DNA from: Plecoglossus altivelis
Lineage: Eukaryota; Chordata; Actinopteri; Osmeriformes; Plecoglossidae
Assembly (NCBI GenBank): GCA_036571765.1
Contig: BROE01000011.1
Span: 4,318,832-4,382,831, forward strand
Direction: 5' to 3'
DNA length: 64,000 bases
Every line of letters begins with the position of its first letter. Positions within the stretch are counted from its first letter, which is position 1. Below are positions 51,201 to 63,965 of the stretch, piece by piece. The translations under genes were made by a program, and so were the position numbers. The notes under the pieces were generated by a model, which saw only the letters and a program-made list of their open reading frames with translations, was not told the origin of the DNA and ran no database searches.

Positions 51201-53175
51201 GCCAGGTTGGCCGTGTAGGACGAGATGATGATGAGGGTGAACGCCCACCTGAGGGGGGAGAACACCCAAAAAGACTGGCTGCAGGGTAGCTCAGCTGCAC
51301 GATGTGTGTGTAAATGAAAACATGTACTGAGAAATCAGAATATCCCAAGAATATTCCCAAATGTTTGTAGACCCTTTTGGGCATGAGCACAATCGTCTCC
51401 ACTGCACGCTCACGTAAATACATGCATATACGCACGTACACACGAACACGTACACGCACTTACCAGACCCCGCTGACACAGCGTGTGGAGAGAGCCCGGG
51501 GCATGATCTCCGAGCCCTGCTGCATGAAGCCTCCTATGGGGAACCAGAGGCTGTTTCCCAGGGTGTACTGGTTCTCCAGCATGTCCCTGCGCTCCCGCAG
51601 ACACGGGTGGGGGTTATACCACTCGTACGGACTTAGCCTAGGGAGGACGGAAACCAGGTCAGAGAAATGAAGCACACCCCATGGCAAGCTTTCACCAATA
51701 TGAGTTCAGTTAGTTCGTTTGGGCTGTGTCAACAATTCAAAAACATCATCTGTCCTGTTCCTTCAAATCATATCTAGTCAAGCCAGATTTTGACTGCATA
51801 GTCTGTCTGATTTGACACTCCACATCCTGTAGTTTCTTGTGCAGTTCCAGTCTCCTACCACCAGATGGGGGTGTTGTTTGTACCTGGCTGCCAGGAATAG
51901 CACACAGCTCACAGCCAGGTAGGCCAGGAGCATGAAGAGCCAGACAGCAGGGGAGAAGGGATCCAGGAAGGAGAAGTATCCTGGTTTCCTACCCTGGAAG
52001 CATCCATAGAGATGAGAGGTTAGACTGGGGAGGAGGGGGTGAGGGGGATAGAGAGCTTAGTGGTTAAGGTTTGATCTTTCTACGAAAGCACACGGTCCAA
52101 AACCAAGTTGTATTTCAGACACTAGGGGGCACAGTGTTAACATGTCACCGCTGACTGGTGTGTCAGCGTGTGAGTGTGCGAGCGTGTGTGTCAAGCCGTG
52201 CGTGTGCCCTGTTGACTGGTAAACAAACACACAGCATTAACCAGTAAACAGCTTGAGTCATCAGACAGACGATGCTCTGGCCAGTAAGCTCCATAACCCT
52301 CTAATAAATGAGCAAAGGTCTGCAGTATGGAGTGGCTTGTTAGTCTGTCCATTACCCAGTGAGCCAGGATAATTACTGCTACACAGACACACAGACACAC
52401 TCGCATGGATAACTCTGTCTGGGGGTGGCCATCCATGTTGCACTTCTTACCGAGCATCACATATGTGTACAACAGCTGCATTTTGGATTGGAGTAAAATG
52501 CTCTGCGGGGTATATGTATGTGGGGGTGTAGGGGGTGGGGGTTGTGAAGTGTACATACATGTCTATTAATGTGTGTGTGTGTGTGTGTGGGGGGGAATAA
52601 GCTGGTGAGAGGCAACTTACCAGATGGACCCGGTACAGAATGCTGATACCCAGAGACATGAAAGGTTTGGAGAAGTCAATCACTTTCTCTCTCTCAGAGG
52701 TAATGGTGAAGCCTGCTACAGCCAGGTCTGCTTTCTGCACCAGGGATGTACAGGGGGAGAGGTTAAGAGAGGTGAAGAGAAAAGGAGAGAGGGAGAAAGT
52801 AAGAGGGGGAGACGAGGGGGACGACAGAACGAGGGTCAAAGTGCATCCGTTTCTGGTGGCCTTAAAAGCACGACTGACACCTACAGAACGCAGCAGCACG
52901 CTGGTCCTAGGGAGCACAGCTAGACAGGAAGAAGAGAAAGATGGAGAAATGAGCGAGGGTGAAAGAGAGGGACGGAGGGAGGGCCAAATGCTGGCCAGGG
53001 AGGAAAAGAAAGGCGGACAGAGTGGTGGAGGACAAAAGGAGTGATACATGGAGATGGACCCTGAAAGTAGTCTTCCCCAAACACATCGGTGTCTTAATTA
53101 CAGCTTAATTGATTGAGGAGGACGCACTCATTAGCTAGTTTCACCCACTTTCATCAGACAGAAGCACTGGCAGAG

Positions 53176-53231
<56 letters not shown>

Positions 53232-53444
53232 ATGCGTCTGTGACTGAAGAATGTGTTCAATGAGCAAGCGAGGGGCAGTGTGTGCGTGAAGTGTGTGAAT
53301 GTATGGGTTCTCCACTGAGAGGGTGTCTCTGAGTACCCTCAAGAGGGGGTGTTCATTTGAATGGAGAGTGTCTGTGGCCCTTGTCCTTGCTTGAATTCCA
53401 CATGTGTGTGTGGATGGGTGCCCACATGCACGCTGTGTGTGATT

Positions 53445-53479
<35 letters not shown>

Positions 53480-56400
53480 GGTGTTGACCCGGCTAAAGAT
53501 CAGGGGACTAATTGAAAAGCCACTGCATAATTTGTGACAAAGAGACACTTGATTAGCCTCTTAACAGTTTTGCTAGGTCACACACACATGCACACACACA
53601 TGCACGCACGCACACACACACACACGGAGCACTTCCCTATGGAGGACCATACACAGGGGTTGACTGAGGTCATTACTTTTCCAGCCATCTCCATTATCAT
53701 CCCCATCATCATTATGGTGGTCATTATCAGCAGCGTTCTTACAGCCGTGGGAGGCCAAGGCAGCTGCACTGCCGTAGATAACATCAGTAATTGCTGCTGT
53801 GTCGTTTTAGTTGCTGCAACATAGGCTCTTGAAGTAGGTTGTTATGGCAACGGTTGTGGTGCTTGGTCTGGGTGTGACAAAGATAACAAAAAGGATTGTG
53901 ACAACAAAAAGCCTCTCCTCCCTCTCTGTAGTGGAATCTGTTTGTGTGTGTGTATCTACGAGTACGCGTGTGTTGGATTGCACATGTGCGAGTGTGTGTG
54001 TGAGTGTGTATGAGTGTGTGTTTATGTGTGTGTATGAGTGTGTGTTTATGTGTGTGAGTGCGTGTGAGTGTGTGTATGTGCAAGTGTGTGTGTGTGTGTG
54101 TTTTGTGTGTGTGAGTGTGTGTGTGTGTGTATGAGTGTGTGTATGAGTGTGTGTATGAGTGTGTGTGTGTGTAAGTGGTTGTGTGTGTGTGTGTAAAAAT
54201 GTGTGTGTATGTGTGTGTGTGTGTGTGTGTCTGAGCATGTGTGAGTGTGTGTGTGTGTACATGTGTATGAGTGTGTGAGTGTGTGTGTATGAGTACGTCT
54301 GAGTGTGTGTGAGTGTGTGTGTGTGAGTGTGTTCTCACCCTATTGATGAGCTCCCCCACCATACCGGTCCACGATCCGTTGGGTTCTGGAGCTCCATACA
54401 ACCCGTCATCCACCAGCTTGATCCGGAAGGAGAACTTCAGTGTGCCTGACAGCTCTTTCAACATGTCCACACAGAAGCCTTCATACTGGTCGTTACCATG
54501 GAAGTCCTGGAAGTTGGATTTACGCATCACGTATGGGTTCTCCTGCAATAGACACAGTGAGCTGGGTGTCAATTATCGCTAGTGTGGAATCTTGTCTAGA
54601 CAAATGGACCTGATCCAGTTGGCATCCACATGCTCCCATTCGTTAGTCCCAGGCCCATAATTTCTTTGAGAAACCTTCACCTTCCTACAGATGCGAAAAA
54701 ATATCCTCAGTCTTCTACTTAATCTTCTGTTCTCTGTTCTATTATAGTGGTTCTTGAGGTTACAGTGCCTTTCACATGATCCCAGGTTGTGGGAGATGAG
54801 TAGGTAGCAGACTCACCAGGATAGTGGTGACTATGAGAGTCTTGTTGGCCAAAGTCTCAGCCATGTTAATATCCAGAGAGGTCGAGTTCATTGCCAGAGT
54901 GTTATTGGAGTACCAAATCCCAATCTGAAGAGAGACGAAAAGAGTGGTGGAGAGAGAGGGATGAGGGTGGAGAAAAGGGAAGGAGGAGGGACAGGAAAAA
55001 CGACAAATAAGAGTGGGTGGGTTAAACACTTGATTGACATCTCGTTCAATGAGAAAGTTTAGCCGGCTATTTGACCCTTGAGTCTTAACCACTCTGTAAC
55101 CTCCAACCCCAGAGACACTGGGACACGCTAACCTCTTTATGACCACTGCGGTGCTTCTCCAGGATCCTCAGAGTGTAGTTGGTTCTCTGGCCTTTGCTGT
55201 TGAACTCCACCCTGCCCGTTAAGCCATCGTACTCCACCTGAGGGAGAGAGCGCTGAGTGTGAAGGGGAATACGGCTTTACAAGGACGACATGGCAAGACA
55301 GGGGAAGCAGAAGCAGAGGGGAAAGCCAAAGAGAAGAAGAAGCAGAGCCAAAGAGGTCATTGGGAAATGGAGAGAGGGGAGGGAGGGAGGGAGGGGAAAG
55401 AGGGGTGAGGGGGGTGAGGGGTGTGTGGAGGGGGAGAGTGGGGAGGAGGGGAGGAAAGGGGAGAGAGGGGAGTGAGGGGGTGAGGGGGTGAGGGGAGGAG
55501 GGGAGAGAGGGGAGGAGGGGAGGGAGGGAACGAGAGAGGGGAAGAGAGAGGAAGGAGAGAAAAACAAGAGAGAGAGAGACAGAGAAGGGAGGGGAGAGGA
55601 GAAGTGGGGGGGAGGGAGAGAGGGGAGAGAGGGGAGAGGGGAGAGGAAGGGGAAGAGAGGGGAGTGAGGGGAGGAGGAGGGAGTGGGGAGGGAGGGTAGC
55701 CGAGGGGGGAGAGGAGGAGAGGGAGGGAGAGAGGGGAGAGTGAGGGGAGGGAGGGGGGGAGGGGAGGGAGGGGAAGGGAGGGAGGAGAGGGGAGAGAGGG
55801 GAGAGAGGGAAGAGTGGGAGGGAGGGGAGAGAGGGGAGAAGAAAGAGAGAGGGAGGGAGGGAGTGGGGAGGGAGGGGAGAGAGGGGAGAGAGGGGAGAGG
55901 GAGAAGGGAGAGAGGGGAGGGAGGGAGGGAGGGGAGGGAGGGGAGAGATGGGAAAGAGGGGAGAGAGGGAGGGAGAGAGGGAGGGAGGGGAGGGAGGGAG
56001 GGAGGGGAGAGATGGGGAAAAGAGGGGAGAGAGGGAGGGAGAGAGGAGAGGAGGGGAGTAAAGAAGAAAGGAGGAGAGGAAAGAAGGAAGGAGAGGGAGA
56101 GGGAGGCGAGGGAGGGAGAAAGAGATCAGCATGACTGATCCTACACAAACAGCATTGTATCAGGTAGCTGTCAGAGCTGAGACACAGGGGAGCACAGACA
56201 CAGAGAGAGAGAGGTTAGCTAAAGGGACTCAGAATGAATTATGCCCCCAAAACAGGAGGCGTGAACCATAGACAAGATGGGGGAAAATATGGCAGGATGA
56301 GAGGACCAGGGAGGAGGGAAAGGGAGTGGAACTGCTGCCAAAGAGAGTGAGGGAATGATGGAAGGATGCTCGCAGTGCAAGAAAACAATGTCTGGGAGGG

Positions 56401-59400
56401 AGAGAGGGATGAGTGAAGGGACAGATGGAGAGAGATAGGAGGTGGCAGACACAAATTGGAGAGGAGACAAATCGAAGAGGAGGGGGATTGTTGGAGAAAC
56501 AGAGACAACACCCTGACCACAACGAAAACAATTCTGATGAGAATACAACACCGCTGCCAACCGCAACAACACAACGCTGCTGCCAACGACAACAACACAA
56601 CAACAACAACAACAACACCTACAGACTCGGACGCCAAACACCACCAATGAAAATCAATCCCCGAAATAAAAACATCAAACAATGCTGAGCCTTTGAACGG
56701 GATCTCAGTTAGTCCATTGATGCCAAGCAGAGAGAGATGGAGTTGATGGCTGAAGCAGGCTCTCTTCTTCTGTGTCATGAAGTGAGCCTTAACCTTGTTG
56801 GAGGGACACGCTGTGTTGTTGCCATGCTGCAGCATGCTGCTAAAGGTTACAACGTGAAGACAGAGCGATGTTCCAGCATGTTGCCGTGGGTTTCTGTGCA
56901 GAGTCAGTGTGCTGCTGTGCGTTACCATGCGGAGGTAGTTCATCAGGCTGGTTCCGTGCTGCCAGATGAGAGGAGAGGTGCAGCTCAGGGGTTTGACCCC
57001 GATCTCCTGACTCCTGTTCAGCTCCTGGACAGCTCCCACCACCACGTGCACCGCATCAAACATGAGAGCTGAGGACAGCTGGGGGGGGGAGGTCACGGGG
57101 GGGGGGGGGGAGAACAGAGTGGAGATGGATGATGCGAGGGAGAAAGCAGGAGAGAAAGGCATAAAAAACACATGGATTCAATTCAATGCTCACAAAGAGT
57201 GTGGTACATAGAGTGAGGTGGCCACATAACAGACAGAGAGAGAGAAAGGGAGAGGGAGAGGGAGAGAGAGAGCGAAGAGAGAGAGACAGAGGGAGAGGAG
57301 AGGGAGAAGAGGAGGGGAGAGAGTAGACAAGAAAGGGGAGAAGGGGAAGAAGATGAGAAATAAGAGGTGGGTGAGAGAAGCGGACAGCAAAAGTGACAGA
57401 GGGTTCATAAAGCAAAGAGGAACAGGAATGTTGGATATCAACGTTACTCAATCATCAGCCCATGCGTGAGCATTGTCTCTGTTGGCCAATCAAACGTGAG
57501 CGTTACTGGGTCTGTCCAGCCATCACTCAGAGTGACAGCACGTGAATCAAACTGATTGCTTGTGGCAGCTGGGTAACTGCCCACAACTGATAGTGTAAAA
57601 AAAAGAAACAGCAGGAGGTGTGTGGCATGTGTATACACAGGTGCAATGTGAATGTGTGTGTTTGCACTACCAGAGTGAATGAGTGATGGCGCAGGCCAAA
57701 ACGTGTCACATAGCAAGTCCTATCAGTACTAAAACACATACTGTACGATGTCAGTGAAATATGAGCTACATAACTCGTCGACAGGAACCAGAAAAGCTAC
57801 AAAAACAGGATCAAATGAAGGATGTGGACAAGACCTATAAGATGTTCATAGCTCTCACTGAAGGCTTTTACTAGAAACGATGTATTTGTAGCCAGGAACA
57901 GCCAGGAACAGCTGAAACAAGGATGTTCTCTATTCAAGCACTAATATATTAATAACACCTTGAGTATAAATAATGCCCTGGGCACTGAGACCTGGTGGCT
58001 GGGAATATGAGTTTGAGCATATAGTCATGACAATATAGGAGTGTTGAAGTGCTGAGGTGTAAGTTCCAGTCCTCACCGCAGGGCCTGGGTAGGGGCTGAG
58101 GTCACAGCCCTCTCTCCAGGATAGGTTCAGGCTCCTGATAAACTCTAGGTAGAAGGGATGTGAACTGTTGAGCATGGAGAAACCCACGATGTTGGACTGC
58201 TCGTCAACAACATCGTCCAATCGGAGTAAGGGGAAATCCTAAGGAACAAGAACGTGAAGGGGTCAAGGCAAAGGTCAAGGTAAGTGGGTGGGGCTGCGTG
58301 GTTTGCCCGTCAGACTTTTCCAGAGAGAGACACAGGCGCGTTATGATGACATCACCAGGCCGAGGGCATGAGTCTGGTTTTTGACAGGCAGCAGACGGCC
58401 ATGCATTTTATCAAGCAGTTTATCAAGATGGGAGAAAAATAGAGACGGAGAGGGAGAGGGGGATGGAGAGGAAAAGGAAAAGAGAGAGGGATGTCTTGAT
58501 TTATAGATTTTTGGTTCCTATCCAAAGTTGGGATAAGTGCAGTTTTGCCCTTGAAGAGTCTGCCCTTGTGGCAGAAAAGGCTGGGAAAACGCCCTGCATA
58601 CCAGCCGACTGTTAGCAGGGATACAATGTAGAAATATTATTAACCATGGATGTCACCTCACGCAAGGGCACATGGCGTGCAGCCACATAATGATGACAAA
58701 CTGCCCCGGACCAGCATGCATTTCAGATGAGAAACTGGACACACATTTGGTCCGTCATTCATGGCAGGAGTTACCACAGGGACATGTGGGCACAGCCGGC
58801 ACAGGAGAGGAGGCTCCAGCTTGTGTTTGTGGGGACGTAGGAGTTTAGTAAATGGTCTTACCATCGTTGTGAGGATGTATTTGTAAAATGCTGACGTCAT
58901 GCCCAGCTCTGATGCCTAGCAAACGAGAGGAAGAGAAGGAGGAGAAAGAGAGGCAAATAGAGAAGAGAAATGGTAACAATTGTTCTTCTTTGCAATACAC
59001 AGTCAGTTATATTAGTGTTCTTCTTTCAATGAGGAAAGTTTGGTGTTCAGTATATCAGTAAATAATACGGACAGTGTTGGGAGTACAGCAATTCCAGGAG
59101 GTATGTTTGGTACCTTTCGGAGAATAAGGTAGGAAATGGAGGCGTTGGCATCGATGATGATGGTGGCCACCTTGTCATCTCGGATCTCCTTCAGCAGGGG
59201 AGTGGGGTCAAGGCTCTCGTCCAGCATCCTGACGGACAGCGTTTCACGCGAGATCAAGAACCGACGCACCAGCTCCTCCAATCGCAGCAGGCCTGAGGAT
59301 CGGAGCAAGACAACTGATAGGAGGAACTGATAGGTAGGAAACAGGCAGTACCAGTTAAAAACAAGAAACAAACTGTCCTTTTGGTTTTGCGGCATCGTTT

Positions 59401-62400
59401 CGGGACTGATAATGAATTCATCTTTTCAATTTTAGATACAAATTATACTTAACTTCCTATGTATAATAGAACTCCCTCTGCCCCATAGTCTTTATCTCCT
59501 AACGTTCAGGCACCAGTGAGCTAGCCTGTTGCAAATGTTCCATTATGCTAATAATGAACACACAAAGCCTCCGTATGGCTTCTGATTGGACCGGGTGGCT
59601 GACAAGCAGAAAACAACAACAGAGTAACTGTCTCCTTGGACACCAACTGTTAAAACAACAGAGGCTTGGCCAGACCAGAGCAGTCGAGTGGAAAAGTGAG
59701 AGATCGATGAAGAGCGGTGTCTGTGGAGGTGGGGGGACGAGGGGTGGCAGTCTTAAACAGACGTATTCAGAGCATGATCTCCCTCGACCTTGGGCCAGAC
59801 CTGGGCAGCCGAGCGAAGAGGGAGCTCATCAGGGAGCGTGTGTGTAAGGGTGGGCAAGTGTGCGGTAGCTCATCAGCGGAAGCATAATCCACTCTGTCGA
59901 GGGCTCTGTTAATCCTCTGCGTGGACTGAAGTCTCTCATACCAGAGCGCGAGGTCTCTCTCTGAGTATGTGTGTGCGCGCATGGTGTTGGCATGTGTGCC
60001 CACTCACACTCAGCCTTGGAGCAGATGAGGCTGGCGGTGGGATAGCTGAAGGAACGCAGGATTGCACCAATGGCTAAGCTCAGGTCCTCGTTGCTAGGGT
60101 AGAGCGTAACCGAGGCGAAGCGTAGGTATGGGAGCTTGGGCGTCTCCTCCGGCCCAATCTTCACGTGAGGGATCTGGTACAGAAGGAAGGAAGGATCATA
60201 AGGATCTGGTACAGAAGGAAGGAAGGATCATAAGGATCTGGTACAGAAGGAAGGATCATAAGTCAGGCCTGGCTCAGAACTATTCAAGGAACTGAAGATG
60301 GAGGCCGTCGTAGTAAGAGTATGCATGACTGTAGACTTGCAATCCAGTTTAAGTGCACCACCTATATGTAGTATGCGGACCACGATTCCTAGAGTTCACA
60401 AACAGTATGATGGTGTGTCTAAAGGCATGGCTGACAGGATGGTTAGGGTTCGGGTCATACTAAAAAGAGGAGAGGTTGTCATGAGAGAGACAGGGAGATG
60501 GAGAGGCAGTGGGTTGGGGAGAGGTAAGGCTTTGTTCTCAATAACATCCTCAGTCCATCCCTGAGGTGATTCAAAGCCAGAGGAGAAGAAAACGGAAGGT
60601 GTTGCATCGGCAGCAGCTAGACTCCTCCGGCTGACATGCTAACAGGCTTGCGCCTTTTTTTCCATTAGGATCCTCATCCCTGGGGCTCCAAATGACCCAA
60701 CTGGGTCGACTTAAACTGAAGGACTGGAATCTTCAGCCCCCCCCTCCCCCAGGGTTGAAATCCCCTCTCTCATAACTGATTTAATGTGAAAAAAGAAAGC
60801 CCTGCAGTGATAGCATGCACAATCTCATTTTAGAGTCAGTATGTGACTGACAGCCTATGATAATCCATCCAATTCTGAGTACAGAAGGTTTAATATACAT
60901 AAGGACCTTATGGAAAAGGTCATTTAAGCATGAAATAAAACAGAACGCTATTATCATACATATAACTACTTATTAGTTCGGGAGATCCCAGGGGATCAGA
61001 CATATCACTGTATCTCTCGATGGCTAATCTGTATATCTGCAGGGATGTCTGCACTAGATAACTTCTATAACGTTCAAGACTTTTTATATCACGTAATATC
61101 TATACCATAAATCTGTAGATAATTTGCATCTCCAGAAATGCCCCCTGATTTTACAATGTGTGGGTACATTTGCACTGCACTATTGTAAAGGATTTACATA
61201 CAGTAAATGCTTTAAGAGGTTAACAAGCATGGAGAAGGCTGTAGTAGAGATGGATAAGGCCAGGGTGTAGACGGATGAAGCCGGGGTGTAGACGGATGAG
61301 GCCGGGGTGTAGATGGTTGAGGCCAGGTCATAGACGGTTGAGGCCAGGGTGTAGACGGATGAGTCCGAGGTCTAAAGAGATGAGGCCTGGGTGTAAACAG
61401 ATGAGGCAGGGGTGTAGACGGATGAGGCTGGGGTGCGGACGGATGAGGTTGCACTCACCTCCTTCTCTCCACAGATGTGACTGACAGTAGAGCCTGAGGC
61501 GGGGCTAGAGGCGGGGCCTATCACTGACACCACACCCTTTGGCAATATCTGACACACTGGGGATGGGGAAGGGACGAGATGGACAGGTTGAGGGAAGATA
61601 GAAAGGGAGTAGAAAACCAGAGAGTCAGAGAAGGAAAGAAATAAGGTGTCGCAGGCAGATAAGAGAGGAGAGAAAGACAAGTAGCCTACATGAAAGAGGA
61701 TTAGGGAGAGAGTGGCACCAGAGGAGAGGAAGAGTCACTATGCTGGACCACTTCCAGTCGTGTCTGTGTCCTTTTCTTGGACCGTAGATCAAATTAGGCG
61801 TCAATGGAGGACACACGTGATTAATTACTGTCATAACTGTAATCAGACTCCCTCCTCTCTCCACAGGAGATTACACTTCTAATTCTGCCTTGCTAAACCT
61901 GTTCCCTCAGACACTAGACAGATCCCCAGCTTGCAGAGTGAGAGTGAGAGAGAAAGAAGGATAAAGGGAGTGTGTGTGTGTGATATTGCATTGTCACCCA
62001 CATCCCCGCTATCCCTAAATGAAATCAGTGACAATTATGTCTTCCTGCTTCTTGGGGATGGCTAACTTACTTGACAGGCTAGCCATTCAACACTGGAGCA
62101 GACAATACTGGCAGTCATCTGTACTTACTGGTGTCTGTGGTGTCGTACTGGGAGTCTTTCTGAAGCTCGTAGATGTCAACCTCCACACGTGCGCGGGATG
62201 GACCTTCCATCAGGCTGTTGATGTTCTCACGTGCCAGTGCCAGCGCCAGACGCTCGCCACGACCACATGAAGATTGGTCGTCCAAGATGGCCGCTGGGGA
62301 GGGGGCCGGGGGGGGTGTGTGTGGGGGTGGGAGGGTTTAATCAACTCAGTTAACATGATTGAGCAGGAGGGCGATGGAGAGAGGGAGCCCTGGGGCAGAC

Positions 62401-63102
62401 GTAAAAAGCAATGGACTTGAAAAGAGGCCGACAAACACACACTCAGAAGCGTGCACATGGACGCGCCAGTTGGAGAAGATGCAAAAGAGAGTTTCAGCAG
62501 ACATGCCAGACTCTATCGCAGCCTCTGATCCAGAGAGCCACATCTTTTCGGCCTGTTGTCTGCCTGGTGTGTGTCAGCGTGCATGAGTGTGTGTGTGTGT
62601 CTGTGTGTCTGTGTGGCAGCCTCAAGAGAACTGACCTTTGACTAACATTTAGTCCATCTGTCTGATAGAGGTCAGGGCTGAGTCACACACACACGCCAGA
62701 CTGCTTCACCTAAAGATCTTCCCTCAGAGATACAACATTATCACCCACGGCAACCACCTGTTACCCCAGTTATTAAAGACAGCTAAATGGAGAGACATGG
62801 ACATTTATTAGCTACCTTAGCTGAGGTGAGGGAATTGTTAGAAAGGCTCCTGTGTATCCATGAGAGATGTCTTTACATTGTCCCTTAGAAAAGTACTAAC
62901 GAGAGTTCCGAACCCAGACGCACAACAAAGAGATGCACGACAAACACACACATAGCGGCGGGTGGTGGATGGCGGGTGTACGCTTACCCATGCGTACAGC
63001 GGCGAGGGCTGGGTTCTGGGTGAGCGAACGAGGGGCCATGGTCAGCAGCAACAGGAAGAGGAGGGAGTGTGTCGACAGCAGCAGCGCTGGCAGAGCCGGC
63101 AT
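45666..63102 (-). CDS. grik5: Kainate-type ionotropic glutamate receptor subunit 5 (GluK5/KA2), complete
   Basis: Ligand-gated cation channel subunit that assembles with GluK1-3 at neuronal membranes. Nineteen exons on the minus strand: 63102-62988, 62293-62129, 61556-61459, 60173-60008, 59292-59114, 58915-58862, 58238-58077, 57078-56926, 55237-55133, 54924-54817, 54542-54339, 52734-52621, 51993-51884, 51637-51464, 51248-51083, 50972-50747, 49251-49123, 47606-47485, 46310-45666. They sum to 3195 nt, 1064 residues (human about 980). Signal peptide and amino-terminal domain: residues 1 to about 435. Ligand core S1: exons 11-12 (ENPYVMRK, GLYGAPEPNGSWTGMVGELI). M1: exon 13. Pore: exon 14, with genomic Gln at the Q/R site (GGFMQQGSE). 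M3: exon 15 (SSYTANLAAFLTVQRMEVP). S2: exons 15-17. M4: exon 18. The tail keeps the arginine-rich ER-retention motif SRSRRRRPL and is longer and more proline-rich than in mammals. Confidence 0.98.
46323..46574. repeat. Minisatellite of ggggagatca/gggagagca units in grik5 intron 18
   Basis: About 250 bp of 10-12-bp units (gggagatcaggg, ggagagcaggag). On the gene strand this is a CT-rich tract that ends about a dozen bases from the acceptor of the last exon (46310). Confidence 0.9.
47838..49035. repeat. 1.2-kb (CCTG)/(TCTG)/(TCTC) block in grik5 intron 17
   Basis: Starts with (CCTG)19 at 47858-47933, then alternating TCTG, CCTG and TC tracts with many small irregularities up to 49035. The transcribed grik5 RNA would carry CAGG, CAGA and GA repeats. 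It lies between exon 17 (49123-49251) and exon 18 (47485-47606) and has no exon inside. Confidence 0.95.
49252..49325. repeat. (GGGAGA)n tract beside the grik5 exon 17 acceptor
   Basis: G/A-rich repeat on the plus strand, hence a long polypyrimidine tract on the gene strand, directly before exon 17. Confidence 0.85.
53177..53230. repeat. (TG)n microsatellite in grik5 intron 11
   Basis: About 26 uninterrupted TG units; a second (TG)n lies at about 53437-53468. Confidence 0.95.
53939..54333. repeat. TG-rich tract (GTGTGA/GTGTAT) in grik5 intron 11
   Basis: Almost 400 bp of TG units with GA and AT interruptions, ending at the exon 11 donor (54338-54337). The donor GTGAGA itself continues the repeat pattern. 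Confidence 0.92.
55370..56116. repeat. 750-bp GA-rich (GGGAGA/GGGAGG) tract in grik5 intron 8
   Basis: Nearly pure purine on the plus strand, with GGGAGGGAGGGAGG runs able to form G-quadruplexes and mirror symmetry suited to triplex (H-) DNA. It sits between exons 8 and 9. Long open frames over it are repeat artefacts. Confidence 0.95.
60173..60252. repeat. 32-bp tandem repeat duplicating the grik5 exon 4 acceptor
   Basis: On the minus strand the unit ATCCTTATGATCCTTCCTTC, then CTTCTGTACCAG, occurs so that CTGTACCAG followed by ATCC appears at exon base 60173 and again at 60205 and 60237. Only the innermost copy opens the correct frame (IPHVKIGPEE). Confidence 0.92.
61237..61446. repeat. 21-bp minisatellite at the grik5 exon 3 donor
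   Basis: About ten copies of a unit like ggtgtagacggatgaggccg, ending about 12 bp from the exon 3 donor (GTGAGT, 61458-61453). Confidence 0.9.
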
Positions 63103-63119
63103 CTTCCACTGCTCCTCAT
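63042..63119 (-). other. Upstream overlapping reading frame at the grik5 start
   Basis: An ATG 17 nt before the grik5 ATG opens a 25-codon out-of-frame uORF (begins MRSSGRCRLC) that ends with TGA at 63042-63044, inside the signal-peptide region. If transcribed, it could lower initiation at the main start. Confidence 0.6.
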
Positions 63120-63910
63120 GGAGAACGGTGTGCTGGCTGCCTGGTCCGCCACCTGCTGGCCGGACGGACTCATTACAACTCTGGTAGTTAGCAAGGTGTG
63201 AACGGATGACGAACAGACGAATGCAGCATCTGCAGGTTCGTATATCGAATTCTCCAGCTTTATTTGTCGAGCTGCGGTAACAGATGACACCAGGGTGGCC
63301 CATTTAAAGACATGCTGGGGTGACAGTCCATTAGGAATAAGGACAAAAACAATGTGACCTCAAGTGTGAAAACACACGCACACACACACACACACACTCA
63401 CACACACACACACACACACACTCACTCAAGCACAAACAGCCGTACACAAAGGAGTAAACCATGAGAAATACAAAACAAAAAGGAGGAACTTAAAAACAAA
63501 GAGAGAAAGGGAACTGTACCATGTAGAATTCATCTTTCAATAGCGTTGAAAGGCTAACCAAAGATGTTCAAATCTTCAAAGTGCATCACAGCTAACAGGT
63601 TTGTATCAGTTCCATAGAGTCAGGTAGCCACAGGCTACCCAGCCCATCCAGCCTGTCCACAGCATCACACTGCCATGGACAGGGAGTTATTCTGTCAACT
63701 GTGTGATTTGTTAGCCTTGCTAAATGTTTATCTGGCCTCGGCTATGAAGCCTCCTGTATGAATTTAAATTGGATTCCAAATTGAATTTAAATTGAAGGAG
63801 TTGAGTAGGACAGGCTGATACGAGGGAGAGACAGAAAGTGAGAGATGAGGGGTGATAAATAAAGAAGGAAAAGTGAGTTTATATAGGTGGACTAGTAGAA
63901 AAACAGATAC

Positions 63911-63965
<55 letters not shown>

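Noticed and set aside
53784..54338. Extension of grik5 exon 11 into a His/Thr frame
   Set aside because: The exon ends at the donor GTGAGA at 54338; the rest is the TG repeat.
55137..56148. Frames of 260-330 codons of Pro/Ser/Leu, and Gly/Arg/Glu frames opposite
   Set aside because: Produced by the homopurine tract in grik5 intron 8; only the last 35 codons of the longest one are the real exon 9.
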